From contig NZ_CP128360.1 in NCBI RefSeq assembly GCF_030345095.1, positions 6,944,001 to 7,008,000 on the forward strand: a DNA stretch of 64,000 bases, read 5' to 3'. The translations under genes were made by a program, and so were the position numbers. The notes under the pieces were generated by a model. The model had not been told where the DNA came from. It saw only the letters and a program-made list of their open reading frames with translations, and ran no database searches. Positions 8,423 through 17,012 of this stretch are shown here, piece after piece. Within the stretch, counting starts at the first letter, position 1; every line of letters starts with the position of its first letter. The stretch is from Solwaraspora sp. WMMA2056. Lineage in GTDB: Bacteria; Actinomycetota; Actinomycetes; Mycobacteriales; Micromonosporaceae.

Positions 8423-9118
8423 ATGACCGTCGTACTCGCCGTTGTCTGCAGTGACGGGGTGGTGATCGGCGCGGACTCCCAGATCACCGACAGCGACCGC
8501 GGGATGAGCTTCCCCGCCCAGAAGCTGCACCCGCTGGGCGCCTGCGCCGCCTGGGGCGGCAGCGGCGCGCGGGGGGTACTCAACGACCTGCGTCCTCTCC
8601 TGGAGGACTCTGCCCCCGCCATCCTTGAAGCACCCGACATCGGCGACGAGTTGCAGGAGCGTGTCCTGCCCGTCTTCAAGAAGCACTACGAGAACTACAT
8701 CCCGGACGTGCCCGGCGAGAACAGCGGCGGCGGGGTGTCGGCGTACCTGCTCGCGGCCGGCTACAGCCAGGGCGGGCCGTGGATCGTGGAGATCAACCCC
8801 AACGGGCTCATCGGCCGTTACGAGGACGTGGGCTTCCACGCCGTCGGCTCCGGCGCGCCCATGGCGCAGCAGGCCGGCGCGTTGCTGTCCCACTTCCGGA
8901 TGACCACGCGCACCGTCGAGTACGGCGTGGTGGGCGTGGTACGGGTACTGGAGGCGCTGGATCGGACCTCGCCGTCGGTCGGCGGGCCGTTCAGCGTCGC
9001 GTGCATCCGCGAGGAGGGCGCCCACCACCTCGACGAGAAGGAGGTCACCAAGGCGCTGAAGGACGCCCAGCGCTGGCGCGACCTCGAACAGGAGGCGCTC
9101 GACCGGCTGTTCGATTGA
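8423..9118 (+). CDS. Stand-alone proteasome beta-like Ntn-hydrolase
   Basis: This 231-residue protein begins M-T-V-V-L-A-V-V-C-S-D-G-V-V-I-G-A-D-S, which is the start of a mature 20S proteasome beta subunit (Thr1, strand, GVVIAxD). A Lys in FPAQKLHPLG corresponds to the catalytic Lys33 and the Asp of GADSQ to Asp17. Removal of the initiator Met would expose Thr2 directly, so no propeptide is needed. A Gly/Ser-rich segment (GSGAPMAQQ) corresponds to the later conserved GSG region. ATG has an AGGAGG six bases upstream. No prcA, prcB, mpa or pup neighbour is present, so this is not the main proteasome locus. Similar single-copy relatives occur in actinomycetes, with unknown role. Peptidase activity is plausible but not shown. 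Confidence 0.75.
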   Translation: MTVVLAVVCSDGVVIGADSQITDSDRGMSFPAQKLHPLGACAAWGGSGARGVLNDLRPLLEDSAPAILEAPDIGDELQERVLPVFKKHYENYIPDVPGENSGGGVSAYLLAAGYSQGGPWIVEINPNGLIGRYEDVGFHAVGSGAPMAQQAGALLSHFRMTTRTVEYGVVGVVRVLEALDRTSPSVGGPFSVACIREEGAHHLDEKEVTKALKDAQRWRDLEQEALDRLFD

Positions 9119-9219
9119 CGCCGACGGGTGATCGGCGCCGACCGGATTCATCGCCCGGCACTGCTGCTGCACATGTCGCGAAAGGCCGTCTCCGACTGGC
9201 GGAAACGGCCATTGAACTG

Positions 9220-9295
<76 letters not shown>

Positions 9296-9415
9296 CTGTA
9301 CGGGTGGGCCCGCCGCCAGGCAAACCGGGCAGTGGACCGGCGACAAGGCTAACAGGTCGGGCACCTGGCACGCGAATCACTCCCGGCATGGCTCGACACC
9401 ACCGCCCAAGATCCC

Positions 9416-9477
9416 GACGATCTTGCACTTATCGACCGACAATTCCGACAAAAGTCCTCGATAACCGCAAGATCGTC
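9416..9477. repeat. Long imperfect inverted repeat (MITE/REP-like)
   Basis: Arms 9416-9435 and 9458-9477 pair over 20 bases with two mismatches (GACGATCTTGC, two differing bases, then TTATCGA) around a 22-base loop. The segment is richer in A/T than its surroundings and lies in a gene-free stretch downstream of the tRNA. It may be a miniature mobile element, a REP-type repeat or a strong terminator. Confidence 0.6.
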
Positions 9478-9549
9478 GTGGAGAAGGCCGTCGTGGAGAA
9501 GGCCGTCGTGGAGAAGGCCGTCGCGGAGAAGGCCGTCGCGGAGAAGGGG
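9475..9549. repeat. Five tandem copies of a 15-bp unit
   Basis: The unit GTCGTGGAGAAGGCC repeats five times without spacers. Copies four and five carry a GCG for GTG change and the last ends in GGGG. The array begins inside the right arm of the inverted repeat and ends six bases before the stop of the sepX-like gene. Although 15 bp keeps any frame open, no supported gene runs through it. Confidence 0.85.
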
Positions 9550-9554
9550 GTGGG

Positions 9555-10436
9555 TCAGGAGCGGGGGGTGTCGTAGCTGCGGCCGGCCTCGTAGGCCCGG
9601 CCACGCAGGCCACCGGTGCGGCGGTAGGAGACCGACCCGGTGACCCCACCGCCACCAGCACCGCTGCCGCGGCCACCACCACCGCTGGCTGCGGCCGGCA
9701 GGTCACGTGGGCGGTCCAGACCCATCGCGGCGCGACGCATCACCTCACGCTGGGCGGCGAGCCGGCGCTGCTGCTCCCGACGGGCCGCCGCCCGGCGGGC
9801 CTGCTCCCGACGCACCTCGGCCTGGCGCACCGCCAGCCAGGCGGCTTCCCGGGCCCGCTGGCGGCGACGGCGCCGCTCCATGATCGCCCGGTTCCGCAGG
9901 TGCACCAGGTAGGCGGCGAGCAGCAGCGCGGTGACCGCGAAGCCGATCCAGAAGCCCGGGCCGACCGCCAGGACGCCGATCAGCTCGACAAGGTTGAGCA
10001 GCAGCAGTGCGGCGAAGACCCGGCGACGACGGACCACCGCCGGGGTGTGCCGGCGGGTGCTGACCCGGCGGGGGTGGCGGCCGGCCGCCGGGACCAGGCT
10101 CAGCCGGCCGCCACGTCGGCGACCTTCAGCGCCTCCGCGACCACCAGGCGGCGCACTCGTCGGCGCGGCCGCGAGCGCCTCAGACGGGCTGCTCCCGCCC
10201 GTACCGTCACCGGCCGGCGCAGGCGGACGGAGGGTGAGCCGCCGGGCGCGGGGCGGATTCAGCGGGGTGCGTCCGGGCACGGTACGGCGACGGCGGCGGC
10301 GTTGCAGCACCCGCGCCGTCGACTGCGCCCGCTCCGCCACCAGGCGCTCGGTAGCGTCGTACCGGCGGACCAGTGCCGGTGCGAGGGCGAGCAGCCCGGC
10401 GGCGGCGAGGACGGCGAGGAGCACCGAGGTCGGCAC
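9555..10436 (-). CDS. SepX/GlpR-like membrane division protein
   Basis: This 293-residue protein has an N-terminal hydrophobic helix (SVLLAVLAAAGLLALAPALV), a basic Pro/Arg-rich stretch, a central pair of membrane helices (VFAALLLLNLVELIGVLAV and FWIGFAVTALLLAAYLVHL), and then a long, highly charged Arg/Glu/Gln helix rich in coiled-coil character and a Gly-rich tail. That architecture and its place after galU, a gephyrin-like gene and a RimJ-like gene match the actinobacterial division protein called SepX in Streptomyces and GlpR in Corynebacterium. In those systems it is the membrane partner of the gephyrin-like Glp at the septum. GTG 10436 is chosen from an upstream GGGAGG; GTG 10442 is the alternative. 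The assignment rests mainly on synteny and topology. Confidence 0.65.
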   Translation of the reverse strand: MPTSVLLAVLAAAGLLALAPALVRRYDATERLVAERAQSTARVLQRRRRRRTVPGRTPLNPPRARRLTLRPPAPAGDGTGGSSPSEALAAAPTSAPPGGRGGAEGRRRGGRLSLVPAAGRHPRRVSTRRHTPAVVRRRRVFAALLLLNLVELIGVLAVGPGFWIGFAVTALLLAAYLVHLRNRAIMERRRRRQRAREAAWLAVRQAEVRREQARRAAARREQQRRLAAQREVMRRAAMGLDRPRDLPAAASGGGGRGSGAGGGGVTGSVSYRRTGGLRGRAYEAGRSYDTPRS

Positions 10437-10584
10437 CCTCACCCCTCCCGTCACCCCGAGGCAACCAGCCACCCGCACTCGAACATGAAGGCGTGATAGG
10501 TTGCCGTACCTTCTCGTTACTTGAGGTTACGGGCGTCCGACCAGGAATTTTGTACGCCGCGCCGACCACCGCCGACGGAATGGT

Positions 10585-11226
10585 TCAGTGTGCGCTGGCT
10601 CTCAGCCGCCGCCACCGGGCCAGCAGTCCTCCCTCGACCAGCACTTCTTCACTGGTCAGGGCGTATCCGATGTGGTCACGCCAGGCACCGTCGATGTGCA
10701 TGTACCGGTGGTGGTAGGACTCCTCACGGAAACCCAATTTTTCCACCACCCGCCGTGACGGCAGGTTCTCGGGTCGGATGTTGACCTCGATGCGGTGCAA
10801 CCCACCGGAGGCGAAGGCGTGGTCCACTGCCAGAGCCAACGCGGTCGGGATCACCCCGCGCCCGGCGACAGCCGTGTCCACCCAGTATCCGGCGTAGCCG
10901 GAGCAGAACGCGCGGCGCACGATGTTGCCGATGTTGAGGTGACCGACGAACCGCTGCGCACCCGACTCGACCAGGCAGACGGCGAACGGCATGCTCTCCC
11001 CGCGCCGGGCCTGCCGGCGCTGGTCGCGGTAGAGGTAGCGGAACGCGTCCGGCGAGTTCAGGTCGTACCACGGGCCGGGCGGCGTCGACTCCCAGGGCGC
11101 CAACCAGGCCTGGTTGCGGCGGCGGACCGCCGACCATTCGGCGGCGTCACTTCGCCGGTACGGGCGCAGGACCACCGGCCCGTCGGTGAGCACCACCGGC
11201 CAGCCCGGTGCCTCGTCCCCGATCAC
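10585..11226 (-). CDS. GNAT-family N-acetyltransferase, RimJ-like
   Basis: This 213-residue GNAT protein begins with a VVLRPYRRSDAAEW strand-helix typical of the RimJ/RimL group. Its acetyl-CoA region is VDTAVAGRGVIPTALALAVDHAF, with the R/Q-x-x-G-x-G/A loop degenerate (AGRGVI). The C-terminal segment IEVNIRPENLPSRRVVEKLGFREE is the family's conserved end. RimJ acetylates the N-terminal amine of ribosomal protein S5 in E. coli; here the substrate is not known. Its ATG overlaps the stop of the gephyrin-like gene by four bases, so it is coupled to the galU-glp unit. The rimJ gene occupies this same slot in corynebacteria and streptomycetes. Confidence 0.8.
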   Translation of the reverse strand: MIGDEAPGWPVVLTDGPVVLRPYRRSDAAEWSAVRRRNQAWLAPWESTPPGPWYDLNSPDAFRYLYRDQRRQARRGESMPFAVCLVESGAQRFVGHLNIGNIVRRAFCSGYAGYWVDTAVAGRGVIPTALALAVDHAFASGGLHRIEVNIRPENLPSRRVVEKLGFREESYHHRYMHIDGAWRDHIGYALTSEEVLVEGGLLARWRRLRASAH

Positions 11227-12539
11227 CGCTGCCGGTCCAGCAGCAGCACGTCGACGGTGGAACCGGCGGCGGCGGTGGTCACCCGCTCCCCGAGGACCAG
11301 CAGACCGTTCGCCTCGGCCAGCCCGGACAGGGTGAACGGCCCACCGGGCAGCGGCTGCACGGTGTAGCCGCCGCCGCGCCGCTCGGCGACGTTGGCCGGC
11401 CGGAACTCACGCAGACCTGCCGGTGACGAGACCGTCTCCAGCAGGTGGGCGCGCACGCTGGGGCGGAACACCGGCTCGGCACCGGCCAGCAACTGGATCA
11501 CCGGCCGGCCGAGCACCTCGAAGCCGACCAACGCGGAACCGGGTTCACCGGGCAGGCAGACCACGGGCACCTCCTCGGCTCCGACCGTACCGAATCCGAG
11601 GGCCGTTCCGGGATAGAGCGCGACGTCGGTGAACTCGACCGGCCCCGCGCGGGCCCCTTCCCGGCGGGAGAAGATCCGCCGGACCATGTCCCCGGGCCCG
11701 GTGCCGGTGCCACCGGTGGTGATGATCAGGTCGGCCCGCATCGCCTGATCCTCGAGCAGCCCCCGCAGCCCCTCCGGATCGTCGTCGCAGATGCCCACCC
11801 GGTACGCCAGTGCGCCCACCTCGGCGACCGCCGCGGTGAGCGCGTGCGAGTTCGCGTCGACCACCTGCCCCGGCTGGCTGCTGCGACCCACGTCGACCAG
11901 TTCGTCGCCGGTCGCCACGATCGCCACCCGAGGGCTGGGCCGGACGACGACGTGCCCGATGCCGGTGGCGGCGAAGACCGCCACCATCGCCGGGGTCACA
12001 TAGGAACCGGCGCGGGCCAGCACCGCCCCGGTCGGCAACTCGTCACCGGCGCGCCGCAGCCCGTAGCCGCGCCGCGGCACCTGGAAGATCTCCACCGCCG
12101 CCATGCCCTGGTCGGTCCAGTCGATCGGCACCACGACGTCGGCGGCGACCGGCAGCGGCGCGCCGGCCGCCACCGAGAAGCAGGTGCCCGGTGTCAGCCG
12201 GACCGGCCGCCAGCTCGCCGCGCCCAGGTCGCCGACCACGTTGAGCCGTACCGACCGGGGCTGCGCCGACGCCGACCGGCTGGCCGGGATCGCCTTGCCA
12301 CCCCGGCCGGCCGGCGCGATGTCCTCCCACCGCGCCGCGTAACCGTCGATGACGGCCTGGTCGAACGCGGGAAAGGCGTGCGGCGCCACGACATCCTCGG
12401 CGAGGAGGTTGCCGTGCGCCTGGGTCAGGTCGAGGTCGAGCGGCGGCAGCGGCCGAATCCTGCGCAGCACGCTGCCCAGGTAGTCGGCGAGCGGCGTCAG
12501 CTCGTTGAAGGCCGCCTCGGCACCGGCCGTCGCGGTCAT
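11223..12539 (-). CDS. glp: Gephyrin/MoeA-like protein (Glp)
   Basis: This 438-residue protein has the MoeA/gephyrin layout. An N-terminal linker carries the FDQAVIDGYAAR motif that resembles the MoeA FDNSAMDGYA. A central MogA-like domain contains VAIVATGDELV, ANSHALTAAV and IITTGGTGTGPGDMV, and a C-terminal beta domain is present. In MoeA the protein inserts molybdate into molybdopterin. In actinobacteria the copy located between galU and rimJ is Glp, a moonlighting divisome protein that binds FtsZ and the membrane receptor GlpR/SepX. The position here, coupled by four-base overlaps to both neighbours, supports the Glp assignment over a purely molybdenum role. No other molybdopterin synthesis gene is in the window. 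Confidence 0.82.
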   Translation of the reverse strand: MTATAGAEAAFNELTPLADYLGSVLRRIRPLPPLDLDLTQAHGNLLAEDVVAPHAFPAFDQAVIDGYAARWEDIAPAGRGGKAIPASRSASAQPRSVRLNVVGDLGAASWRPVRLTPGTCFSVAAGAPLPVAADVVVPIDWTDQGMAAVEIFQVPRRGYGLRRAGDELPTGAVLARAGSYVTPAMVAVFAATGIGHVVVRPSPRVAIVATGDELVDVGRSSQPGQVVDANSHALTAAVAEVGALAYRVGICDDDPEGLRGLLEDQAMRADLIITTGGTGTGPGDMVRRIFSRREGARAGPVEFTDVALYPGTALGFGTVGAEEVPVVCLPGEPGSALVGFEVLGRPVIQLLAGAEPVFRPSVRAHLLETVSSPAGLREFRPANVAERRGGGYTVQPLPGGPFTLSGLAEANGLLVLGERVTTAAAGSTVDVLLLDRQR

Positions 12540-13495
12540 GTAGTGGGCACCCCGGGGGTGTCGGCGACGAACTCCTTCAGCCAGGCCCGGAAGTCGTCGC
12601 CGAGCCCGTCGCGCTGGCAGGCGATCTGCACCACGGCCTGCAGGTACCCCAGCGGCGCGCCGGTGTCGTAGCGGGTGCCCCGGTAGACGATGCCGTGCAC
12701 CGGCGTTCCCTCGGCCAGCAGCATCGCCATGGCGTCGGTCAGCTGGATCTCACCGCCGCTGCCCGGCTTGGTCCGCTTGATCGCCTCGAAGATGCTGGCC
12801 GGCAGGACGTAGCGGCCGAGCACCGCCAGGTTGCTCGGTGCCTCCTCGGCGGACGGCTTCTCCACCAGGCCGGTGACCCGGACGATCTCGGCACCGTTCT
12901 GCACCGCGTCGGCGGCGGGTTCGACCGAGGCGATGCCGTACCGCTTGGTCTCGGCCGGCGGCACCTCCATGAACGCCAGGACGATCCCGCCGGCCCGGGC
13001 CTGCAGGTCGATCATGGCCGGCAGCAGCGGGTCGTTCTCGTCGACGAACTCGTCGCCGAGCAGCACCGCGAACGGTTCGTCGCCGATGTGGCTCTGCGCG
13101 CAGCCGACCGCGTGGCCCAGGCCGAGCGGCTCGTGCTGCCGGCAGGTGTAGATGTCGGCCAGCTCGCTGGGCCGGCGGACCGCGGCGAGCCGCTCCTGGT
13201 CGCCCTTGTCGGCGAGCCGGCCCTCCAGATACGGCTGCCGGTCGAAGTGGTCGACCATCGAGGTCTTGCCGCGACCGGTGATCAGCAGGACGTCGTTGAT
13301 CCCGGCGGCGGCGGCCTCCTCGACGATGTACTGCAGGACCGGCCGGTCGACCAACGGGAGGAGTTCCTTCGGTACGGCCTTGGTGGCGGGCAGGAACCGG
13401 GTGGCGAGCCCGGCGGCGGGGATGACCGCCTTCACCGCCCGCCGGTCCGTGCCGGCGGTGGGGGTCGTTGCTGGGGTGGCTGCATGCTCCGACAT
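12536..13495 (-). CDS. galU: UTP-glucose-1-phosphate uridylyltransferase
   Basis: This 319-residue nucleotidyltransferase makes UDP-glucose from UTP and glucose-1-phosphate. It has the expected IPAAGLATRFLPATKAVPKE nucleotide-binding and catalytic loop near residues 25-45, the PLVDRPVLQYIVEEA segment, and later VLLGDEFVD and EIVRVTGLVEKP, all in order. UDP-glucose feeds cell-wall polymers, trehalose and glycolipids. It opens a four-gene minus-strand unit ending in the sepX-like gene, a grouping conserved in actinobacteria. The stop overlaps the start of glp. The N-terminus carries about 20 extra Ala/Thr-rich residues before the core fold. Confidence 0.93.
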   Translation of the reverse strand: MSEHAATPATTPTAGTDRRAVKAVIPAAGLATRFLPATKAVPKELLPLVDRPVLQYIVEEAAAAGINDVLLITGRGKTSMVDHFDRQPYLEGRLADKGDQERLAAVRRPSELADIYTCRQHEPLGLGHAVGCAQSHIGDEPFAVLLGDEFVDENDPLLPAMIDLQARAGGIVLAFMEVPPAETKRYGIASVEPAADAVQNGAEIVRVTGLVEKPSAEEAPSNLAVLGRYVLPASIFEAIKRTKPGSGGEIQLTDAMAMLLAEGTPVHGIVYRGTRYDTGAPLGYLQAVVQIACQRDGLGDDFRAWLKEFVADTPGVPTT

Positions 13496-13504
13496 GCCGC
13501 GAGA

Positions 13505-15799
13505 CTATCGGCCACGGGTCTGTCGCGGCGGTTGTGGCCCGAAAGACGCGCCGCCGCCGGGGGTCTGTCCGCCCTCCGGGTCGGCCGCCGCGCCACCGGC
13601 GGGGACCCGGGCGGTGCGTTGCGGAGCCCGGTTGGCCACCTGGAACGTGTCGCGGCCAGCGGCTTTCGCCGCGTACAGCGCGTCGTCGGCGACATCGAGG
13701 ACGGCGTCTCCGCCGTCGGCGTGGTCCGGGTAGACGGCAATCCCGATCGATACGGTGACCGAGACCGTCGCCGGTCCCCGCCGACCGGAGCCGGTGTGCG
13801 GTTCGACCCGGAACGGGCTGGCCCGGATCACCTCGCAGAGTCGCTCGGCGACGATCACGCCGCCGCGTACGTCCGTCTCCGGCAGCAGCACGACGAACTC
13901 CTCGCCGCCCTGTCGGAAGGCCAGGTCCACTTCGCGGATCTCCATGCGTACCCGGCGGGCGAACTCGACGAGCACGGTGTCCCCGGCGCCGTGCCCGTAC
14001 GTGTCGTTGATCTCCTTGAAGCGGTCCAGGTCGAGCACGAGTACGGCGAGCATCCGGCCGAACCGGTTGGCCCGCTCGATCTCCCGGTTGATCGACTCCC
14101 GCAGGTGCCGGTAGTTCCACAGCCCGGTCAGCGGGTCGGTCACCGACAGCCGCTCCGCCTCCTTGTGCATCCGGACGTTGTTGACGGCGACGGCCGCGTG
14201 CCCGGCGAACGTCCGCAGCGTCATCAGGTCGGCGTCGTCGAACTCGTCCCCACCGAGGCGGTCGTAGACGGCCAGCACCCCGAAGGCCGCCGGACTGGTC
14301 GACTGGCGGCGGGCGGACCCGCGCTGACCGGCGGACCCCGCGCCGGCGGTCGCGCCGTCGTCGCTCCAGTTCGGCACCGAGAACGGCACCGCCACGTAGG
14401 TCCGGCAGGCCGGCTCGTACGCCGACAGCACCGGGCCGTCACGTTCGATCCGACCCCGCCGGGGTTTGCCGCTGACCGCGACCGAGCCGAGCAGGCCGCT
14501 GCCGAGCGGGACCTGCAGGGTGTCCGACGGTGCCGGTGCCGCGCCCGGTGGTACCGGCACCGCGCCCGCCGGCGTCGGTGTGGCACTGATGGCCGCCGGG
14601 TCGGAGCCGGCCGGTGGTCGCGGCTGGGACGACTGCCCGACCAGGACGCCGGCGGCCGGGTCGAGCACCAGTACGGCGCCGTCGCGGCCGCCGGTGGCAG
14701 CGAGCGCGGTCTGCAGGATCACCCGCAGGATCCGTTGCAGGTCGTGGGTGCTCGACAGGGTGTCGCCGAGGATCGTCAACTGGCCGCGCAGCTGGTCCCG
14801 GCTCGCGGTGAGGGCCTGGACGTAGGAGTGGGCCTCCCGGGTCATCCGGTTGAAGATCGTCGCCAGTTCACTGACCTCGTCGGTGCCGCGTACCGGCACC
14901 CGCGCGGTCAGGTCGCCGTCGACGACCCGGCTGGCCGCGTGCGCGAGCTCGGCCAACGGTTGGGTGGTGGAGCGGGCCAGCCACCAGGCGGCGACGACGG
15001 CGAGCAGTCCGGCGAGGACGACGGTGGCCACCAGGATCGTGTACAGCCCGGACAGCTGCTCCCGTGGGGTGGACAGGGCCAGCGGCAGCGGCTGGCCGTC
15101 GGCCGGGCCGAGCCGCCGGACGTGTCGTCCGGTGTCGTCGGTGGCGGTGTCGCCGTCGGTCAGGGCGGCGGCGGTCGCCGCCACGCTGGTGCGGACCGTC
15201 GCCGGTTCGGTGCTGTAGACCACCGTCGTGGCGTCGGTGTCGGCGAACAGGGTCACCCCGACCCCGCTGGCGGCGGCGAGCCGGGTGACGAACGTGGCAT
15301 CCAGCAGCTGCGCGGCCGCGACCTGGCCGACCAGGCTGCCGGCCGGGTCGCGGACCTCCACGTGGGCGACGACGGCCAACGCGTCGGTGGTCGGCCGGTC
15401 GGTCGGCGCGGAGTCCGTCGCGGCGGCCCCGCCGGCGGCGGTGCCGCTGAGACAGCCGATCCACGGCGACGGTGGCGGGTCGCCGATCTGGGCCACCACT
15501 GTGCCGTCGGCCCGGCTGACCCGCACCGTCGAGGCGATCCCCCGGGCCACCACCTGGTTCGCGGCGTCGGTGACCTGCCCGGGTTCGGGCAGTACGGCGA
15601 TCGACCCGGCCGCCGCCTCCAGCTGCGCGCACATGGCGTTGATCGAGGTACGGACACTGGCGGCGGCCAGTTCCAGCCGCTCCAGCGACCGGCTCTGCCC
15701 GACGGCTGCGACGGTGGCGCCGACGAAGAACGCGCCGAGCAGCACCGGTCCGAGCACGACCAGGAGGAAAGCGGTGGTCAACCGTCCACGCAGGGTCAC
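13505..15799 (-). CDS. Membrane diguanylate cyclase (HAMP-GAF-GGDEF)
   Basis: This 764-residue sensor has a first membrane helix at about residues 9-32, an extracytoplasmic region to about 250, a second helix at 251-275, a HAMP linker at 276-328, a GAF-like domain at about 345-545 and a C-terminal GGDEF domain. The active-site motif is GGEEF (631-635), with a product-inhibition site R622-E-V-D625 five residues before it, and the substrate-binding LDLDRFKEINDTYGHGAGD is intact. It should make cyclic di-GMP, which in filamentous actinomycetes controls development. The outer region may sense an unknown ligand. GTG 15799 has GGGGGAA upstream and begins directly before the first helix. The open frame extends much further upstream but antisense to another gene. 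It starts 85 bases from the divergent folate gene. Confidence 0.85.
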   Translation of the reverse strand: MTLRGRLTTAFLLVVLGPVLLGAFFVGATVAAVGQSRSLERLELAAASVRTSINAMCAQLEAAAGSIAVLPEPGQVTDAANQVVARGIASTVRVSRADGTVVAQIGDPPPSPWIGCLSGTAAGGAAATDSAPTDRPTTDALAVVAHVEVRDPAGSLVGQVAAAQLLDATFVTRLAAASGVGVTLFADTDATTVVYSTEPATVRTSVAATAAALTDGDTATDDTGRHVRRLGPADGQPLPLALSTPREQLSGLYTILVATVVLAGLLAVVAAWWLARSTTQPLAELAHAASRVVDGDLTARVPVRGTDEVSELATIFNRMTREAHSYVQALTASRDQLRGQLTILGDTLSSTHDLQRILRVILQTALAATGGRDGAVLVLDPAAGVLVGQSSQPRPPAGSDPAAISATPTPAGAVPVPPGAAPAPSDTLQVPLGSGLLGSVAVSGKPRRGRIERDGPVLSAYEPACRTYVAVPFSVPNWSDDGATAGAGSAGQRGSARRQSTSPAAFGVLAVYDRLGGDEFDDADLMTLRTFAGHAAVAVNNVRMHKEAERLSVTDPLTGLWNYRHLRESINREIERANRFGRMLAVLVLDLDRFKEINDTYGHGAGDTVLVEFARRVRMEIREVDLAFRQGGEEFVVLLPETDVRGGVIVAERLCEVIRASPFRVEPHTGSGRRGPATVSVTVSIGIAVYPDHADGGDAVLDVADDALYAAKAAGRDTFQVANRAPQRTARVPAGGAAADPEGGQTPGGGASFGPQPPRQTRGR

Positions 15800-15883
15800 G
15801 CTTCCCCCAGAGGATTCTGCACCTGTTGCTGCGATGCTGACACAGCTCGGAATTTTCGCGGCGGTTGCCACCAGGAGTGTTGA

Positions 15884-16483
15884 GTGTCGGATTTTCCCGA
15901 TGAAGCGAACGGGTACGCATCGACCAAGGGCCGGGTCCGTACCGACATCCTCGCGCGGCGGCGCAAGTTGACCGTCGCGCAGCGGGCCGCAGCCGACGAC
16001 CGGATCGCCGCTGGGCTGCGCGAACTGCTCGCTGTGCGGCGCCCCAGCCTGGTCGCCGGGTACGTTCCGTTCGGCACCGAGCCCGGTGGCGACGGTCTGC
16101 CGCTGCTGCTCGCCGAAGCGGTCGGCGGCACCGACCGGGTGCTGCTGCCGGTCCTGCTGGCCGACCGGGACCTGGACTGGGTGCCGCTGCACGACCCGGC
16201 CGGTGAACGGTGGGGCACGGCGGCGGTTGCCGGCGTGGACCTCGTCGTGGTGCCGGCGCTCGCCGTCGACCGGCGTGGGGTGCGGCTGGGTCGCGGCGGC
16301 GGTTCGTACGACCGGGCGCTGGCCCGGGTGCCCGCCGGAGTACCGGTCGTGGCGCTGCTGCACGACGGGGAGCTGCTGCCCCGACTGCCGGCGCAGCCGC
16401 ACGACCGACCGGTGACGGCGGTGGTCACTCCTGGCGGGCTGCACTGGTTGGCCGATCAGGGTGGTGGCCGTCCGGCGGGGTGA
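15884..16483 (+). CDS. 5-formyltetrahydrofolate cyclo-ligase
   Basis: This 199-residue protein converts 5-formyl-THF to 5,10-methenyl-THF with ATP. The family signature is visible: an N-terminal RTDILARRRKLT basic helix, YVPFGTEPG, and the C-terminal ATP/Mg-binding VPALAVDRRGVRLGRGGGSYDRAL. Length is normal. GTG 15884 has AGGAG about eight bases upstream. The gene diverges from the diguanylate cyclase. The FmdB-type zinc ribbon gene follows on the same strand about 100 bases later, an arrangement also common in streptomycetes. Confidence 0.9.
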   Translation: MSDFPDEANGYASTKGRVRTDILARRRKLTVAQRAAADDRIAAGLRELLAVRRPSLVAGYVPFGTEPGGDGLPLLLAEAVGGTDRVLLPVLLADRDLDWVPLHDPAGERWGTAAVAGVDLVVVPALAVDRRGVRLGRGGGSYDRALARVPAGVPVVALLHDGELLPRLPAQPHDRPVTAVVTPGGLHWLADQGGGRPAG

Positions 16484-16582
16484 GCCGGACCGGCTCCCGC
16501 TGGACGTACCGGGGTCCGATGACGCACCATTGGCACTCGAACAGGTTGAGTGCCAAACGGCCAGCCAAGCTCGGAGGAGACC

Positions 16583-17005
16583 GTGCCTACGTACCAGTAC
16601 GCCTGCACCGCGTGCGGACACCAGCTCGAGGCGGTGCAGTCCTTCACCGATGAACCGCTGAGCGACTGCCCGTCCTGCGAGGGCCGGCTCCGCAAGGTCT
16701 TCAACTCGGTCGGCATCGTCTTCAAGGGCTCCGGGTTCTACCGGACCGACTCCCGCAGCGGCGACGGCAAGGGCGCGGCCGGCAACGGCTCCTCGACCGG
16801 GTCGGAGAAGTCGGCGACGGAGAAGAAGGACTCCGCTGCGGCCAGCGGCTCCGGATCGACCTCAAGCTCCGGATCGGCCTCGGGCTCCGGATCGACCTCA
16901 GGCTCCGGATCGTCGTCGAACGGCGGTGCGGCCTCCAGCGGCAGCGCACCGGCCGGCTCGACCTCGTCGTCCAAGGCCTCGGCCGGTGCCGGGTCGGCCA
17001 GCTGA
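16583..17005 (+). CDS. FmdB-family zinc ribbon protein with Ser/Gly tail
   Basis: The first 50 residues form a single zinc ribbon: TYQYACTACGHQ followed by DCPSCEGRLRKVFNSVGIVFKGSGFY. It has two CxxC pairs and the conserved FKGSGFYxTD end that defines the FmdB/CxxC_CxxC_SSSS group. The remaining 85 residues are a low-complexity tail of Ser, Gly, Ala and Thr with SGSGSTSGSGS-type repeats. GTG 16583 is preceded by GGAGGAGACC. The function of the group is not established; the small zinc ribbon suggests nucleic-acid or protein binding. A second, unrelated-tail member lies at about 60 kb. Confidence 0.85.
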   Translation: MPTYQYACTACGHQLEAVQSFTDEPLSDCPSCEGRLRKVFNSVGIVFKGSGFYRTDSRSGDGKGAAGNGSSTGSEKSATEKKDSAAASGSGSTSSSGSASGSGSTSGSGSSSNGGAASSGSAPAGSTSSSKASAGAGSAS

Positions 17006-17012
17006 CCGGCGC

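Noticed and set aside
9475-9549. CRISPR-like array
   Set aside because: The 15-bp units have no spacers; it is a plain tandem repeat.
12695-15883. Very long plus-strand frame opposite the galU/GGDEF region
   Set aside because: It is an antisense open frame of high-GC DNA, with Arg/Gly/Pro-rich, unstructured translation and no homology-like motifs.
15800-16621. N-terminal extension of the diguanylate cyclase
   Set aside because: That frame is antisense to the folate cyclo-ligase and has no membrane or sensor pattern; GTG 15799 has a Shine-Dalgarno.
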